Below, one piece after another: positions 53,000 through 63,242 of a DNA stretch of 64,000 nt. The DNA is from Spongilla lacustris. Its lineage: Eukaryota; Porifera; Demospongiae; Spongillida; Spongillidae. The position numbers and the translations under genes were made by a program. Position 1 is the first letter of the stretch. Every line of letters starts with the position of its first letter. The stretch spans positions 5,039,645 to 5,103,644 of the forward strand of contig OX442431.1 in NCBI GenBank assembly GCA_949361645.1, given 5' to 3'. The notes under the pieces were generated by a model, which saw nothing but the letters and a program-made list of their open reading frames with translations, was not told the DNA's origin and did not search any database.

Positions 53000-53590
53000 T
53001 TATTATTACAGGATAAATGTAATGAACATACACAACATTATTAATAATTTTTCAATTATGTTTAGTTAATGGTCTTGGAATCCTCTGTTAAGGATTGCCC
53101 TGACATTTGCCCTAACAAAGGTCAGGTTCAGCCTCCCATATAAAGCTTCGATGGCTATGGACTTTGGACAGTTCTGCTTTGTGGCCAATCTAAAAGCAAG
53201 CTGAGATAATGTCCACTTAGCCTCTGTACCCCAACAACCATATGTCTCCACTGTAAGTGGGATGGACACCCAACCCAGTTCAGCACATTTGGTGTCATTG
53301 GACCTATGCTTGCGCTCCTCGGCGGCAAAGGCTGCAGACCCTGCTGTCACACTTGCTTCAAGTAAACTGTTAGAAACTAGCGGTGATGTGACAGTGAAGT
53401 CGAATGCAGCCAGCTTGCCCAACATACAATTTGCAGCAAGAACATTCGCTGGTCGTTTGTTGTGCTCATGGAGTCCATAACCACTCCCCACCTTTACATG
53501 AACACCAATGCAGGCTCTCTGGCATGACTCCACAAAAAACATCCTGCAGCCTGTTATGGCGGGTAACCACATCACTTCCATTGCTTGCAA
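53000..53590 (-). pseudogene. Endonuclease-type non-LTR retroelement 3' fragment
   Basis: The minus-strand frame 53590-53066 carries KRPANVLAANC...AAFDFTVTSPL (restriction-like endonuclease pattern, with the second motif FDFTV in place of FDLKV, so the catalytic Lys appears lost). GWVSIPLTVETYGCWG and the C-terminal YGRLNLTFVRANVRAIL follow. The 3' tail on the minus strand is A/T-rich with A runs (plus strand 52978-53060). It is the same family as 727-1762 and better preserved at its end. The upstream Cys/His finger region is worn. Confidence 0.7.
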
Positions 53591-53954
53591 GTCAAAGCAT
53601 GCGTGTAATCAACATACATTTTCAGCCGTTTCTGGAGGTGGAGACAGGCTCCTACGGCCCTGGCTCTTCTTTGGTAATCTCTAAAATATGCTGCTGCTAC
53701 ACTGTTTTCCATATTCTAGTAACCTATCATAAATTAACAAATTTATGATGAGTTGATCAAGCTTGTAAACCGGTTTCCAGTTTTTCCAATGTACTGCCTC
53801 ACCGTAAAGGGTCCCAGTTCTTGGTAACTGAAGAGTTAATACCCGTAGAGAAATAGGCTTTAATTGGTGGTCGGGTCAGGACCATTATAGTGTATGGTAC
53901 GAACCAATTTCATTTTTATTCCGTCTATTGGACTGCTGGGTGCCAGCTACAGGT

Positions 53955-54065
53955 CAACGTACGTAAGCATTATCGCATACAGTATAATACTACGTACATA
54001 CGTGATGTTATACTGTAAGCGATAATCATCGTTACGTACATTTGGATCTGAGTACGAGACTACAG
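53955..54065. repeat. Small inverted remnant of the TAGTCTCG family
   Basis: CAACGTACGTAAGCATTATC...ACTACGTAC is mirrored by GTACATACGTGATGTTATAC...GTTACGTACA, ending GAGTACGAGACTAC. The right part matches the ends of the element at 58138-59082. Confidence 0.7.
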
Positions 54066-54297
54066 GTCCTCCCTGATCGTCGCCCTTTTACTGTAGTACC
54101 TTGACCGGCTTTACGGCATGCAATATCAAATTCAACCATCATACAGTAGATGCAAATATATCAATTTCATAGCCATTATTAGAAGCAATATATGTTGTCT
54201 TATGGAGGAAATCTTTGCCGGCGTTGCTGTTGTCAAAGACACCATCTCCTTTCAGAGCGGTTTTGTAAATTATTCAAATCACAAATACTGCTCTTCC

Positions 54298-54326
54298 CCT
54301 AACCCTAGCCTTAACCCTAACCTAAG
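54298..54326. repeat. Telomere-like AACCCT repeats, short
   Basis: CCTAACCCTAGCCTTAACCC then TAACCTAAGCCC: about four imperfect copies of the metazoan telomere hexamer. Too short and isolated to be a telomere. Confidence 0.5.
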
Positions 54327-54749
54327 CCCACATGTTTCCAGCGAATTATGGAGCTGCTCGTGATTGTGTATATGGATAAATCTATATGCATGTCCAAGCA
54401 GGTAGGAGGAACAGAGTACACGCGAAGGCGCTGCCTAGAGGATCTCTGACCCATGCACCTCTGTAGGTACCCCTACATAGATCCTGATAGTATCGATCTA
54501 AAACTATAATGAACTAGATCAGAGGACGATTCAGTTTCACAGAAAATATGCATCAACCTCTCACCTATACCCCTTTCCTGCTCTCACCTATTAAATTCAC
54601 TTCATCTCCTCAGCCTGGCTCAGGCCTGGTGTGTGATTTTCTACCACTGTGTAAACTTCTCACAGCCGTACGTTCAGGATGGTTAAAAGAGCCAGGAGTA
54701 TATAGCCACCCCAAACATAAGCCCTTAGTATCCACCACTGACTTACATA

Positions 54750-54870
54750 AGCCTCAGTACTCACCACATGCATGAGCCTGGGCACCCACCACATGCACGA
54801 GCCTGGGCACTCACCACATGCACGAGCCTACATGCACGAGCCTGGGTACCCACCACATACATGATGAGCC
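54750..54870. repeat. Tandem repeat, about 27-bp unit
   Basis: Four to five units of CACCACATGCACGAGCCTGG with GCAC(T/C)C. Confidence 0.85.
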
Positions 54871-54899
54871 TTGTTCAGCCATGAGTATTATATTACCTG

Positions 54900-55330
54900 A
54901 AGGTGCATGGCATCATCTGCGGCACCACTGCAGTTAAACTATATGTACACACCCAGCCAGACATTGCTTGGTGACAGACACAAATTACTGTAGCAATTGA
55001 GAGGTGGTTTTTGGTATCCCACATAGCCACACTTCAAGTGCCTGGCTTCCCATCCATTTTGGTGGTCATTTTGATGCACTGGGAACAATAAGTTACTAGC
55101 TCACATGGACGTAGGGGTATAGGCACCCCACAGAGGCAGGCATAGTGATAATGCATAGGCAGTTGCGTGGAATGTGGAATGTGGGTGTGTGTGGCTCACC
55201 TGGACGTAGGGGTACAGGCCTAGGCACCCCACAGACGCAGGCATAGTGATGCATAGGCAATTGCATGGAATGTGGAATGTGGGGGGGTGTGAGGGGGGGA
55301 TGGCTGAAAATTAGACTTCCTTCTGGATAG
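54900..55330. repeat. Repeat inverted relative to 60.25-61.2 kb, with internal tandem duplication
   Basis: ACACCCAGCCAGACATTGCT, ATTTTGATGCACTGGGAACA and TAGCTCACATGGACGTAGGG are found as reverse complements at 61150-61180 and 61035-61095. The segment AGCTCAC(A/C)TGGACGTAGGGG...GAATGTGGAATGTGGG is tandemly duplicated (about 55098 and 55194). Confidence 0.8.
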
Positions 55331-56344
55331 AGACTTTTTTGATATGCTTGTCCTATCATGTCACACATCCCCCTTTGTATACTGTATCATGTCAATGATG
55401 CCTAGGCTAGATGATGGGCTTAGGGTTGTTTGAAATTATTGCCCGGGCCACACCTAAGCCCAGCTATCCGCAGTGTCTTAACCAAAATGATAAATCTTAT
55501 CATTGCACACTTGCACAAGCAGTCGTACCCTCCTAAGAACCTGGAACAAAGGCACAGCTTCCCCCACTTGGTGAAGTAGACAGTTATGGTTAATATGAAA
55601 TAATTTTCACTTTGAGAACACTGAAGATATTGGACTGATGAAGGCCATTCCCATGTGGACATGGTGACTGCACTGCACTGGTAACATGCACAGGTGTAGC
55701 AGTGGTAAGCTTTGAATACATCTTTTGGCACAGATTGCATGTATTAACCTATGCATGCTACAGAATATAAGAAGTACTGAAAGGCCATTATGTGAAATTA
55801 CACACCTTTGTCACATCTTCAACTACACCCTTACATTTAAATCCTTCTTTGACTCATTCAATTCTCTTCTTCATAACAAGAAGCATGCCAAAGCAATCTT
55901 ATTCTGTTTGGTTGGATTCTGAATGTACTTCACAGCCTATAACAAGTGCAAGGGTAAAATATTATATGATTCAAAAGTTTTAATCTGTATAGTTGCATGG
56001 TTGAATATTGGGTGCTCAAAAGATGATTTTATTTCCCCTCTCTTCTGTGAGAGGTTTGTGAATGAAGAGGCTATACATATACACACAGCCATTGCTGGCC
56101 ACACCAGAGTCTTAAGAACTTATGATGCATGTGATGGATGCCCCTGTAGGGTATCAAAAAGCACTGAAGCCAAAAGGTATATTGCTTGTACCATTATAAT
56201 GGTGTGTATTCATGCATGCCTACTTTTATTTTTTCTCAGAATCAGTTGTATTATTGCAGGTATGTTTAATAATATAATAAGTCAGTTGTATTTAGGAAAA
56301 TGATAGATACTTTGGTCGGTGTCATGGGATAATCAGCACCCCCG
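55331..56344. other. No gene recognised
   Basis: A plus-strand frame 55923-56303 (126 codons, with one strongly hydrophobic stretch CTIIMVCIHACLLLFFL) is the best candidate, but it has no recognised domain and no conserved start context. Treated as unsupported. Confidence 0.4.
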
Positions 56345-56735
56345 TTCCAAATGTATGGATTCCCGCTCAATGTATGGGGAGGCGGTGGTTATATCATTGG
56401 CGCGAATAGAGCGGGAAAAAGTGCATGTAGTTTGTTCAACAGTATCTCCGTAACGGATGACATAAAAATTAATGAACAGAACAATCCAATAGCTAAGGGA
56501 CCTTTTTATGTACGAACCGAATTTGGAGCGATTTGAGTATTCCTGCCCTAGGGCGAGTTTGAACCCCTTGGGTTATCGGATGTAGCTATACTGGCATGGA
56601 GCATGTTCAAGACCCCAAAATGTAGTTTACCATAGATAAATGGTGTAGTATGAAGTCCGAAAATAGGAAGTTGATAGCTTTAACTGTTCGAAAGCTATAG
56701 CAATTCAAACGTAATGCCATTTTTTTATAACATTT
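56345..56735. mobile_element. Half of a GGGACAGT-family element
   Basis: Matches the right half of the family from the loop (TATATCATTGGCGCGAATAG) through ATCTCCGTAACGGATGACAT and CGAATTTGGAGCGATTTGAG to TTATAACATTT. It then stops just short of the terminus, where the complete element at 56736 begins. It is either truncated or split by that insertion. Confidence 0.75.
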
Positions 56736-57542
56736 GGGACAGTTTCCGCGAAAATGTCACCCTTTTATAACATTGTAAGGTTATAAAAATGCTTCTTGTT
56801 TGAATGGCTATATCTTCCGAACGCTAAACGCTATCTACTTCCTATTTTCAACTGTTCATACTACACTATTTCTCTATGACAAATTGCATTTTGAAGTCTT
56901 GCACTTGCTCCACGCCAGTATTGCAACGTTCGATACCCGACCGGGTTCAAACCCGCCATAACTTTAGGTAGGGGTAATCAAATCGCTTCAAATTCGGTTT
57001 GTAGGTACAGGGGTCCTGTATCTATCGATTTGTACTGTTCGTTAATTTTTATGCCATCCGTTACGGAGATACAGTTGAATAAACTACGTGCACTTTTTCC
57101 CGCTTGATACGCGCCAATGTTTTAATCCCCGCCTCCCATTCATTGCGATTTGCCAAAATCATTGGCGCGAATCGAGCGGGAAAAGTGGACGTACTTTGTT
57201 CAAATGTATCTCTGTAACGGATGGCATAAAAATTAACGAATAGAACAAATCGATAGGTATAGGACCTCTGTACCTACAAACCGAATTTGAAGCGATTTGA
57301 TTACTCCTACCTAAATTTATGGAGGGTTTGAACCCGGTCGGGTATCGAACGTTGCAATATTGGTGTGGAGCAAGTGTAAGACTCTAAAAAGTAATCATTC
57401 ATATATAAATGGTGTAGTGTAAAGTATTGAAAATAGGAAGTCGATAGCGTTTAGCGTTCGGAAGATATATCGATTCAAACAAGAAGCAATTTTATAACAC
57501 TATAATGTTATAAAAGGGTGACATTTTCGCGGAAACTGTCCC
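56736..57542. mobile_element. Foldback element, GGGACAGT family, 807 bp
   Basis: Ends GGGACAGTTTCCGCGAAAAT and its exact mirror at 57542. It is flanked by ATTT on both sides (56732-56735 and 57543-57546), a possible 4-base target duplication. The halves pair around a loop near 57120-57165. It carries the same inner anchors as the giant element's terminal repeats. It has no transposase gene. Confidence 0.88.
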
Positions 57543-57589
57543 ATTTGTTTATAATATGCGCTAGGTCCCTATTCTCGTGAACGATCCCA

Positions 57590-57595
57590 TTTATT
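57590..57595 (-). terminator. Poly(A) signal AATAAA of the Rab-effector gene
   Basis: TTTATT on the plus strand, about 140 bases after the proposed stop codon (57734-57736). It lies between that stop and the foldback element. Confidence 0.4.
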
Positions 57596-57733
57596 TCTGA
57601 TGAGTCCTTATATGATCTGGATGAATTGTGTGAATGGGTCAGAAAAAAAAATTTCGGCTGATAAGGATTTTATATATATATACCATTTCCAAATGATCTC
57701 ATGCATATTATCATGTCACAAGTGTTCTTCATT

Positions 57734-60157
57734 TTATACGGTTAGAGCGGCACCAGTGAACCACGCCCCACTTTTGCCCAACAACTGGTAGAGAGCGGCC
57801 GGTGGCGCGGCAGCGTTGCAGGAGATCGGTTGAAGACAAGGTCAATTTGGGGTGGGGGAATGTCGACGAAGGTGGGAGAGGAGGGGGCAGAGTTAATGTT
57901 GCGCCATTACATGTAGACTGAGATAAAGCAACTCACTCACTTGCATCTTATTGTAGCATATCGAGCAAAGCAAAATGGCATCTCCGCACAACCGATTGAA
58001 GCTCTCCGTACAAACAGGGCAACATGACTGTACGGAAAATCGAGTTATTAAACATGTATATTATGTGTAAAATATACAAACAATTTAAAAGGCCAAACAT
58101 CATTGACATCATTACGTTGACAATGACACTTCTATAATAGTCTCGTACCCAGACCCAAATGTACGTAACGATGATTATCGCTTACAGTATAACATCACGT
58201 ACAGAGGGTCTGGGAATGAAGTCGTGGGAAATGGTTCTTAGAATGTCGTTGGAAAGTTGAGAATTACATAACTTTTATGTCGTCACAAATGTTCCGCTGC
58301 GTCACGAAATCAATTATGACCTATGCGGGTGGTCGCAAGCAAATTGTAAAAATCGACGACTTAGGCTAAGGGTTAGGGTTCAATACTTGGGCAGTGGGCC
58401 AGATCTAGTCGGTCCCGTCCGACGTCGGTGGTTTTGTGAAAAAATCCTAGAACACAGGGTACTGTTTCTCGTGCTAAGCCCTAATCCGCATAGGGGATTC
58501 CTCGTATTTAGTGGCCATCCCGAGGCCAACCTCTGAGCCCCTATCACCCGATCGCAAAGTCCAGCCGTCTGGAAGGGCATCTGGAAGGGCATCTTCTAAT
58601 AAGAGCGCACCCCGCAAGTACAATTTGTGGCTTCGGCCAAAGATGGCAAGTATCGTCAGGTGGCCAGCCTAGACCTACCAATCGTAGAGGTAAGAGCTTG
58701 GTCCAAGGAGTAGATGAGACAAAGAGACAGCACCGCTAAACCACGCGCGGAAAATGCCTTCTAGGCTTATGCTGGCTTCGGCAAAGAGTTAAGTAACCTA
58801 CTGTAGTCTTTCTGACGCAAGAGCCATAAAACCATCTAGGTCTAACGCTGACTTGGAAATACCTGGGTGTGGTTTTGCGATTGGTATGCTAGAAATGCAA
58901 TTAGCTGATGAGCCGTTGCGTTGGAATGTATACGTCACAAATCGCTGCAATTTGATTGGTTCGACCAAATTCAGGTAACATAGAACCATTTCCCACGACT
59001 TCATTCCCAGACCCTCTGTACGTGATATTATACTGTAAGCGATAATCATCGTTACGTACATTTGGGTCTGGGTACGAGACTACTTCTATAAGGAGAAGAA
59101 TAATATATGCACCAGCTACTTCGGGGATATAATGTTTTGAAATAAACACGGTACCGGCCCAGGGTATACAACTTTGGTCGTATACTTACTTTCGTGCACA
59201 CGTCACACATAGCTCGGCGATGTGTTATGTCGAAGCTCTGGGCACAGACGACACAGGAGATTGCACCATCACCAGGCGACCGATTGCAAAACTCTTCGAA
59301 CTGCTGCTCGAGCAGCCTGCAGGCACAAAATGAGCATATACATAAAGTCTTGATGAATTTATATATCTTATTATATTTGAATGCTTAATTCTGTACGTGA
59401 TATTATTATTATTATTCTTAAAGAGGAAGAAAAGAATTAGAATCAATATATCTTAAGTAATCATTTGCTTTGTCAATTGCAGTACATTAACAATACAATT
59501 ATATAAGTTTAGCCAATGCCTATAACATAGGCATATTGGGTCAAGGATAAATTGATTGGACTCCTTGCTGCATCTGTATAAGTTTCCAATGCACAAAATG
59601 AGCATATACATAAAGTCTTGATGAATTTATATATCTTATTATATTTGAATGCTTAATTCTGTACGTGATATTATTATTATTATTCTTAAAGAGGAAGAAA
59701 AGAATTAGAATCAATATATCTTAAGTAATCATTTGCTTTGTCAATTGCAGTACATTAACAATACAATTATATAAGTTTAGCCAATGCCTATAACATAGGC
59801 ATATTGGGTCAAGGATAAATTGATTGGACTCCTTGCTGCATCTGTATAAGTTTCCAATGCACATTGACCACATTTTTTTGGTCATTGGCCTGATGATCTT
59901 TCTCTTTGAATGTCAGGGCCCTATATCATGCAACCATGTTTGGGATGAGGATATATCAGCCTATATGATGCTAAGACACACAAGGGAGACTGACCACTTC
60001 TCTCTGCAGAGATGTCTTTCAGTGCATCAAGCAGGTATCATATTACATGACATGCATACCAAGCTGCCACATTATGGCTGCCTTAAACTGATGTTGGAAA
60101 AGGTGCACAGTTTTACTTTGGAATAAGCAGCATGAAAGTAATGCCGAGACTTGACAA

Positions 60158-60193
<36 letters not shown>

Positions 60194-60869
60194 TGCCGAA
60201 ACATCATGCACTCAGTCTATATAGTCCTATTACAGGTTAAAAAAATTACTAATCCCCCTCACACACACCCACATTCCTCATTCCATGCAATTACCTATGC
60301 ATCATCACTATGCCTGCCTCTGTGGGGTGCCTATATTTGAATGCTTAATTCTGTATTTGTAGCTCAATTTTTAAGTTCTAAACAATATTATTATTATTCT
60401 TAAAGAGGAAGAAAAGAATTAGAATCAATATATCTTAAGTAATCATTTGCTTTGTCAATTGCAGTACAATTATATATAAGTTTAGCTAATCCACTGAATT
60501 ATAGTTTTAATGCCTATGACATAGGCATATTGGGTCAAGGATTAATTGATTGAACTCCACGTGCGGCATCTGTATAAGTTTCCAATGCACATTGACCACA
60601 TTTTTTTGGTCATTGGCCTGATGATCTTTCTCTTTGAATGTCAGGGCCCTATATCATGCAACCATGTTTGGGATGAGGATATATTGGCCTATATAATGAT
60701 GCTATAACACACAAGGGAGACTGACCACTTCTCTCTGCAGAGATGTCTTTCAGTGCATCAAGCAGGTATCATATTACATGACATGCATACCAAGCTGCCA
60801 AATTATGGCTAACCACAGTTTTACTTTGGAATAAGCAGCATGAAAGTAACTGATGCCTAGACTTGACAG

Positions 60870-60905
<36 letters not shown>

Positions 60906-61614
60906 TATGCCAAAACATCATGCACTCAGTCCTATTACAGGTAAAAAATTTACAAATCCCCCTCACACACACCCACATTCCTCATTCCATGCAATTACCT
61001 ATGCATTAACATCACCAACTATGCTTGCCTCTGTGAGGTGCCCTACGTCCATGTGAGCTAGTAACTTATTGTTCTCAGTGCATCAAAATGGCCACCAATG
61101 CATAGGACGCCAAACACTTGACGTGTGCATGGCTACTCAATTTGTGCACTAATTTGTGCCTGTCACCAAGCAATGTCTGGCTGGGTGGGGAAATACTAAG
61201 GGTTCATGTTTGGGGTGGCCATGCATATACTCCTTGCATGTATACAAGCATACTACTTATAGTACCAATTTGCTAACCGAATTCTCATCCGTTCTTTACG
61301 TTCCACAGCATCAGCTTTGGTGACAACTTCCTTAATAGTGTTTATCTCTTCGCGTGTTAGGCCAGTGGCAGTGCGGACATTAATTCCATCGGTAGAAGTC
61401 TTCCGCCTTATCTTAGCCACCGTGCTCCATCCAACGTAGTCACTAAGAACCCCGGGGAAAACCGGAATGTCACCCGAATGCAAAGCTGTGTGCGTGTACG
61501 TGATGCATGCTGCTCGAGCTCTCTCTTGCAGGCATACCGGCTTTGAGCCAAAAGTTCTTCGTCACTGGGTCTCCATGCTGATTGTTGAAAAACTGGTTTA
61601 TTTGGCTTTTGCAT
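57734..61614 (-). CDS. Rabphilin/Noc2-like Rab effector (RabBD with FYVE-type zinc finger)
   Basis: Proposed exons on the minus strand: 61614-61566, 61485-61278, 59316-59190, 58027-57941, 57784-57734. These total 522 bases, or 173 codons plus TAA. All joins use GT-AG and keep phase. Residues 18-50 include HSGDIP and GWS, as in rabphilin N-termini. Residues 59-95 (LTREEINTIKEVV...ERMRIRLLEQ) are the Rab-binding helix. Four Cys pairs, CVVC (107), CDVC (123), CPVC (131) and CSIC (149), are split over two exons and give the eight zinc ligands of the FYVE-related finger. SGAWF (162-166) is the Rab-contacting motif of this family. Such proteins bind GTP-loaded Rab3/Rab27 on secretory vesicles. No C2 domains follow, so it is Noc2-like in size. 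The last exon could splice on at ACC|GTATAA. The first join (80-base intron) is the weakest; exons 3 and 4 are strong. Confidence 0.75.
58138..59082. mobile_element. Inverted-repeat element with 9-bp target duplication, in an intron
   Basis: Ends TAGTCTCGTACCCAGACCC and its mirror, with inverted repeats of about 95 bases. It is flanked by identical CTTCTATAA (58129-58137 and 59083-59091). A 9-base duplication suggests the Mutator (MULE) superfamily. It has no transposase gene. It sits in the intron between the two zinc-finger exons of the Rab-effector gene. Single ends of the family occur at about 32104, 35283, 37425 and 54045. Confidence 0.85.
59324..61100. repeat. Nested tandem duplications within an intron
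   Basis: A block of about 270 bases (GCACAAAATGAGCATATACA ... TGTATAAGTTTCCAATGCAC) starts at about 59324 and again at 59593. A larger unit of about 730 bases is duplicated (59.6-60.33 and 60.33-61.08 kb; anchor TTTCCAATGCACATTGACCA at 59850 and 60577). Each large unit ends in a G run and a segment inverted relative to 54.9-55.3 kb. All of this lies within the 2-kb intron upstream of exon 59190-59316. Confidence 0.85.
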
Positions 61615-62210
61615 TTTCCTTGCCTCGCGAGCTGTAGTAGATATGAACTATATTGTGCTGTAGCTTCTGCATGGACAGATATACGCATGGATATTCCTAC
61701 TACACTGATACATTATACATAAATGGCCTGTAACATGTACGCGTGCATCATGCAGTGCATGATATGCATGCACGGTATATAATCTCATTCTGTACTGTTA
61801 TACATATGCATGTACCTGTGTGTCGTTAGGTTTTCGTTCACTGGTGCGGGCCGCTTCTTGTCCGCTGCTTATTCACCACTAACTTATAATGACCCGCTGC
61901 TTTCTTCAGGTGCATTAAATATACCGGGTGTACGTATATAGGATATACGGTATGTTATGCGCAATTACAAGTATCAGTGAAACCTTTCCTATCAAAATAG
62001 TTGTGGCTAGAGATGTAACTGCATGGGACATTTCCTGTTGGTCGTGCAATATGGGAGGACAATTCTTCATATATACTTATTTAATGGTTACTTGCTTGTT
62101 GCATGGTATGGATCAGTGGCAAAGCAGTATAGTAGTGTTTCCTGCATGAATACGAACCTACATACTGTATTATGAAAGGACCAACTAGCGTTTATAACGA
62201 ACGTATAAAT
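61615..62210. other. 5' flank of the Rab-effector gene
   Basis: No independent gene recognised. The promoter of the minus-strand gene, and possibly a further 5' exon, should lie here. Confidence 0.4.
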
Positions 62211-62499
62211 ACAAGTAAACTTTTCTATCGAGAAAGTAATTGGTGGGATGTAGGATTGGTGGTGCAAAAAGCAAGGAAACAAGGTACTGTATGTTAAAGT
62301 GAGGCTTGGTAGGATCCTACAACTCACAGTCCTGAATTTGCAAATGTAGAAGCCTATTTGCAAATGTAGGACTGTTATAGTTGTAGGATCCTACCAAACC
62401 TCACTTTAACATACTGTACCTTGTTTCCTTGCTTTTTGCACCACCAATCCTACACCCCACCAATCACTTTCTCGATAGAGAAGTTTTTGATTTACTTGT
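62211..62499. repeat. Palindromic element, 289 bp
   Basis: ACAAGTAAACTTTTCTATCG ... TTGGTAGGATCCTACAACT is mirrored around 62355. Arms are about 135 bases with few mismatches; the loop is about 20 bases. The near-perfect pairing suggests a foldback MITE that is fairly young. Flanks are A/T-rich and no target duplication is clear. Confidence 0.85.
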
Positions 62500-62647
62500 T
62501 CCCCTAATTTTTTTTGTCTCTGCCAGAAGTGTTCAATGTAATATATGGCTTAGTGCATGTATTCGTTGCGATCAGGCGATGTATAGGACGCTTAGTGTGT
62601 AGTCTGAGTATATAGGCCTCTTTTTTATTTTATTGATAGGCCTACCT

Positions 62648-63242
62648 TTGTTCTTCGGATATCTTAAACTCAGAGTTCTCCTTGTTAACGAGCCGTTTTC
62701 TTTGGCTTGGTCCTTTGCTGAATTAGAACCGCCTGTTGTAAACGTGTCTGCAGCTGTGTACGTGTGTGTAGCCTGGCAACAGTAAATTAAGACGCGGTCA
62801 TATTACATACTGCTAGGCAACCGAGAATTTTCACCGATAATGAATTGCACCTGCTTGGGTCATTTCACGGCATTTCATCACCAGCTAACAACTGTAGGTC
62901 TTATTTGTATGAAAGGGCACGTTTGGAAATAAAATGCAACTTTTTGAAGCTAATCTCGTCTTCTTACGACGTTCCTGTCGCCAGTTCTACGTGATGAACG
63001 GAAGACTAAGAACAAAAATTAAATGGCGGAATTTTGGTACCGACTTGTCACTCCACGTAAACGGCACTGTTTAGCGAAGCTCACGTTATATGTGCATATC
63101 TGTCATGTTTGTGATGGATTATATGCGAGCTGGCGAGTAATGGCAATGCTTCGTTACCGTTTTAAAAAGCTCGATCGAAAACCACGCCCACTAAAGCCAA
63201 TCCGAAGCCAATCCTACACAGGACCCACTACCGTGGGTCCTA
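62648..63242. repeat. Interspersed repeat ending in a GGACCCAC palindrome, copy 2
   Basis: Colinear with 20341-20912 with substitutions and small indels, and ends in GGACCCACTACCGTGGGTCC (63221-63240). A frame through it (63023-63271) is not conserved in copy 1. Confidence 0.8.

Noticed and set aside
54298..54326. Telomere
   Set aside because: Only about four imperfect AACCCT units inside unique sequence.
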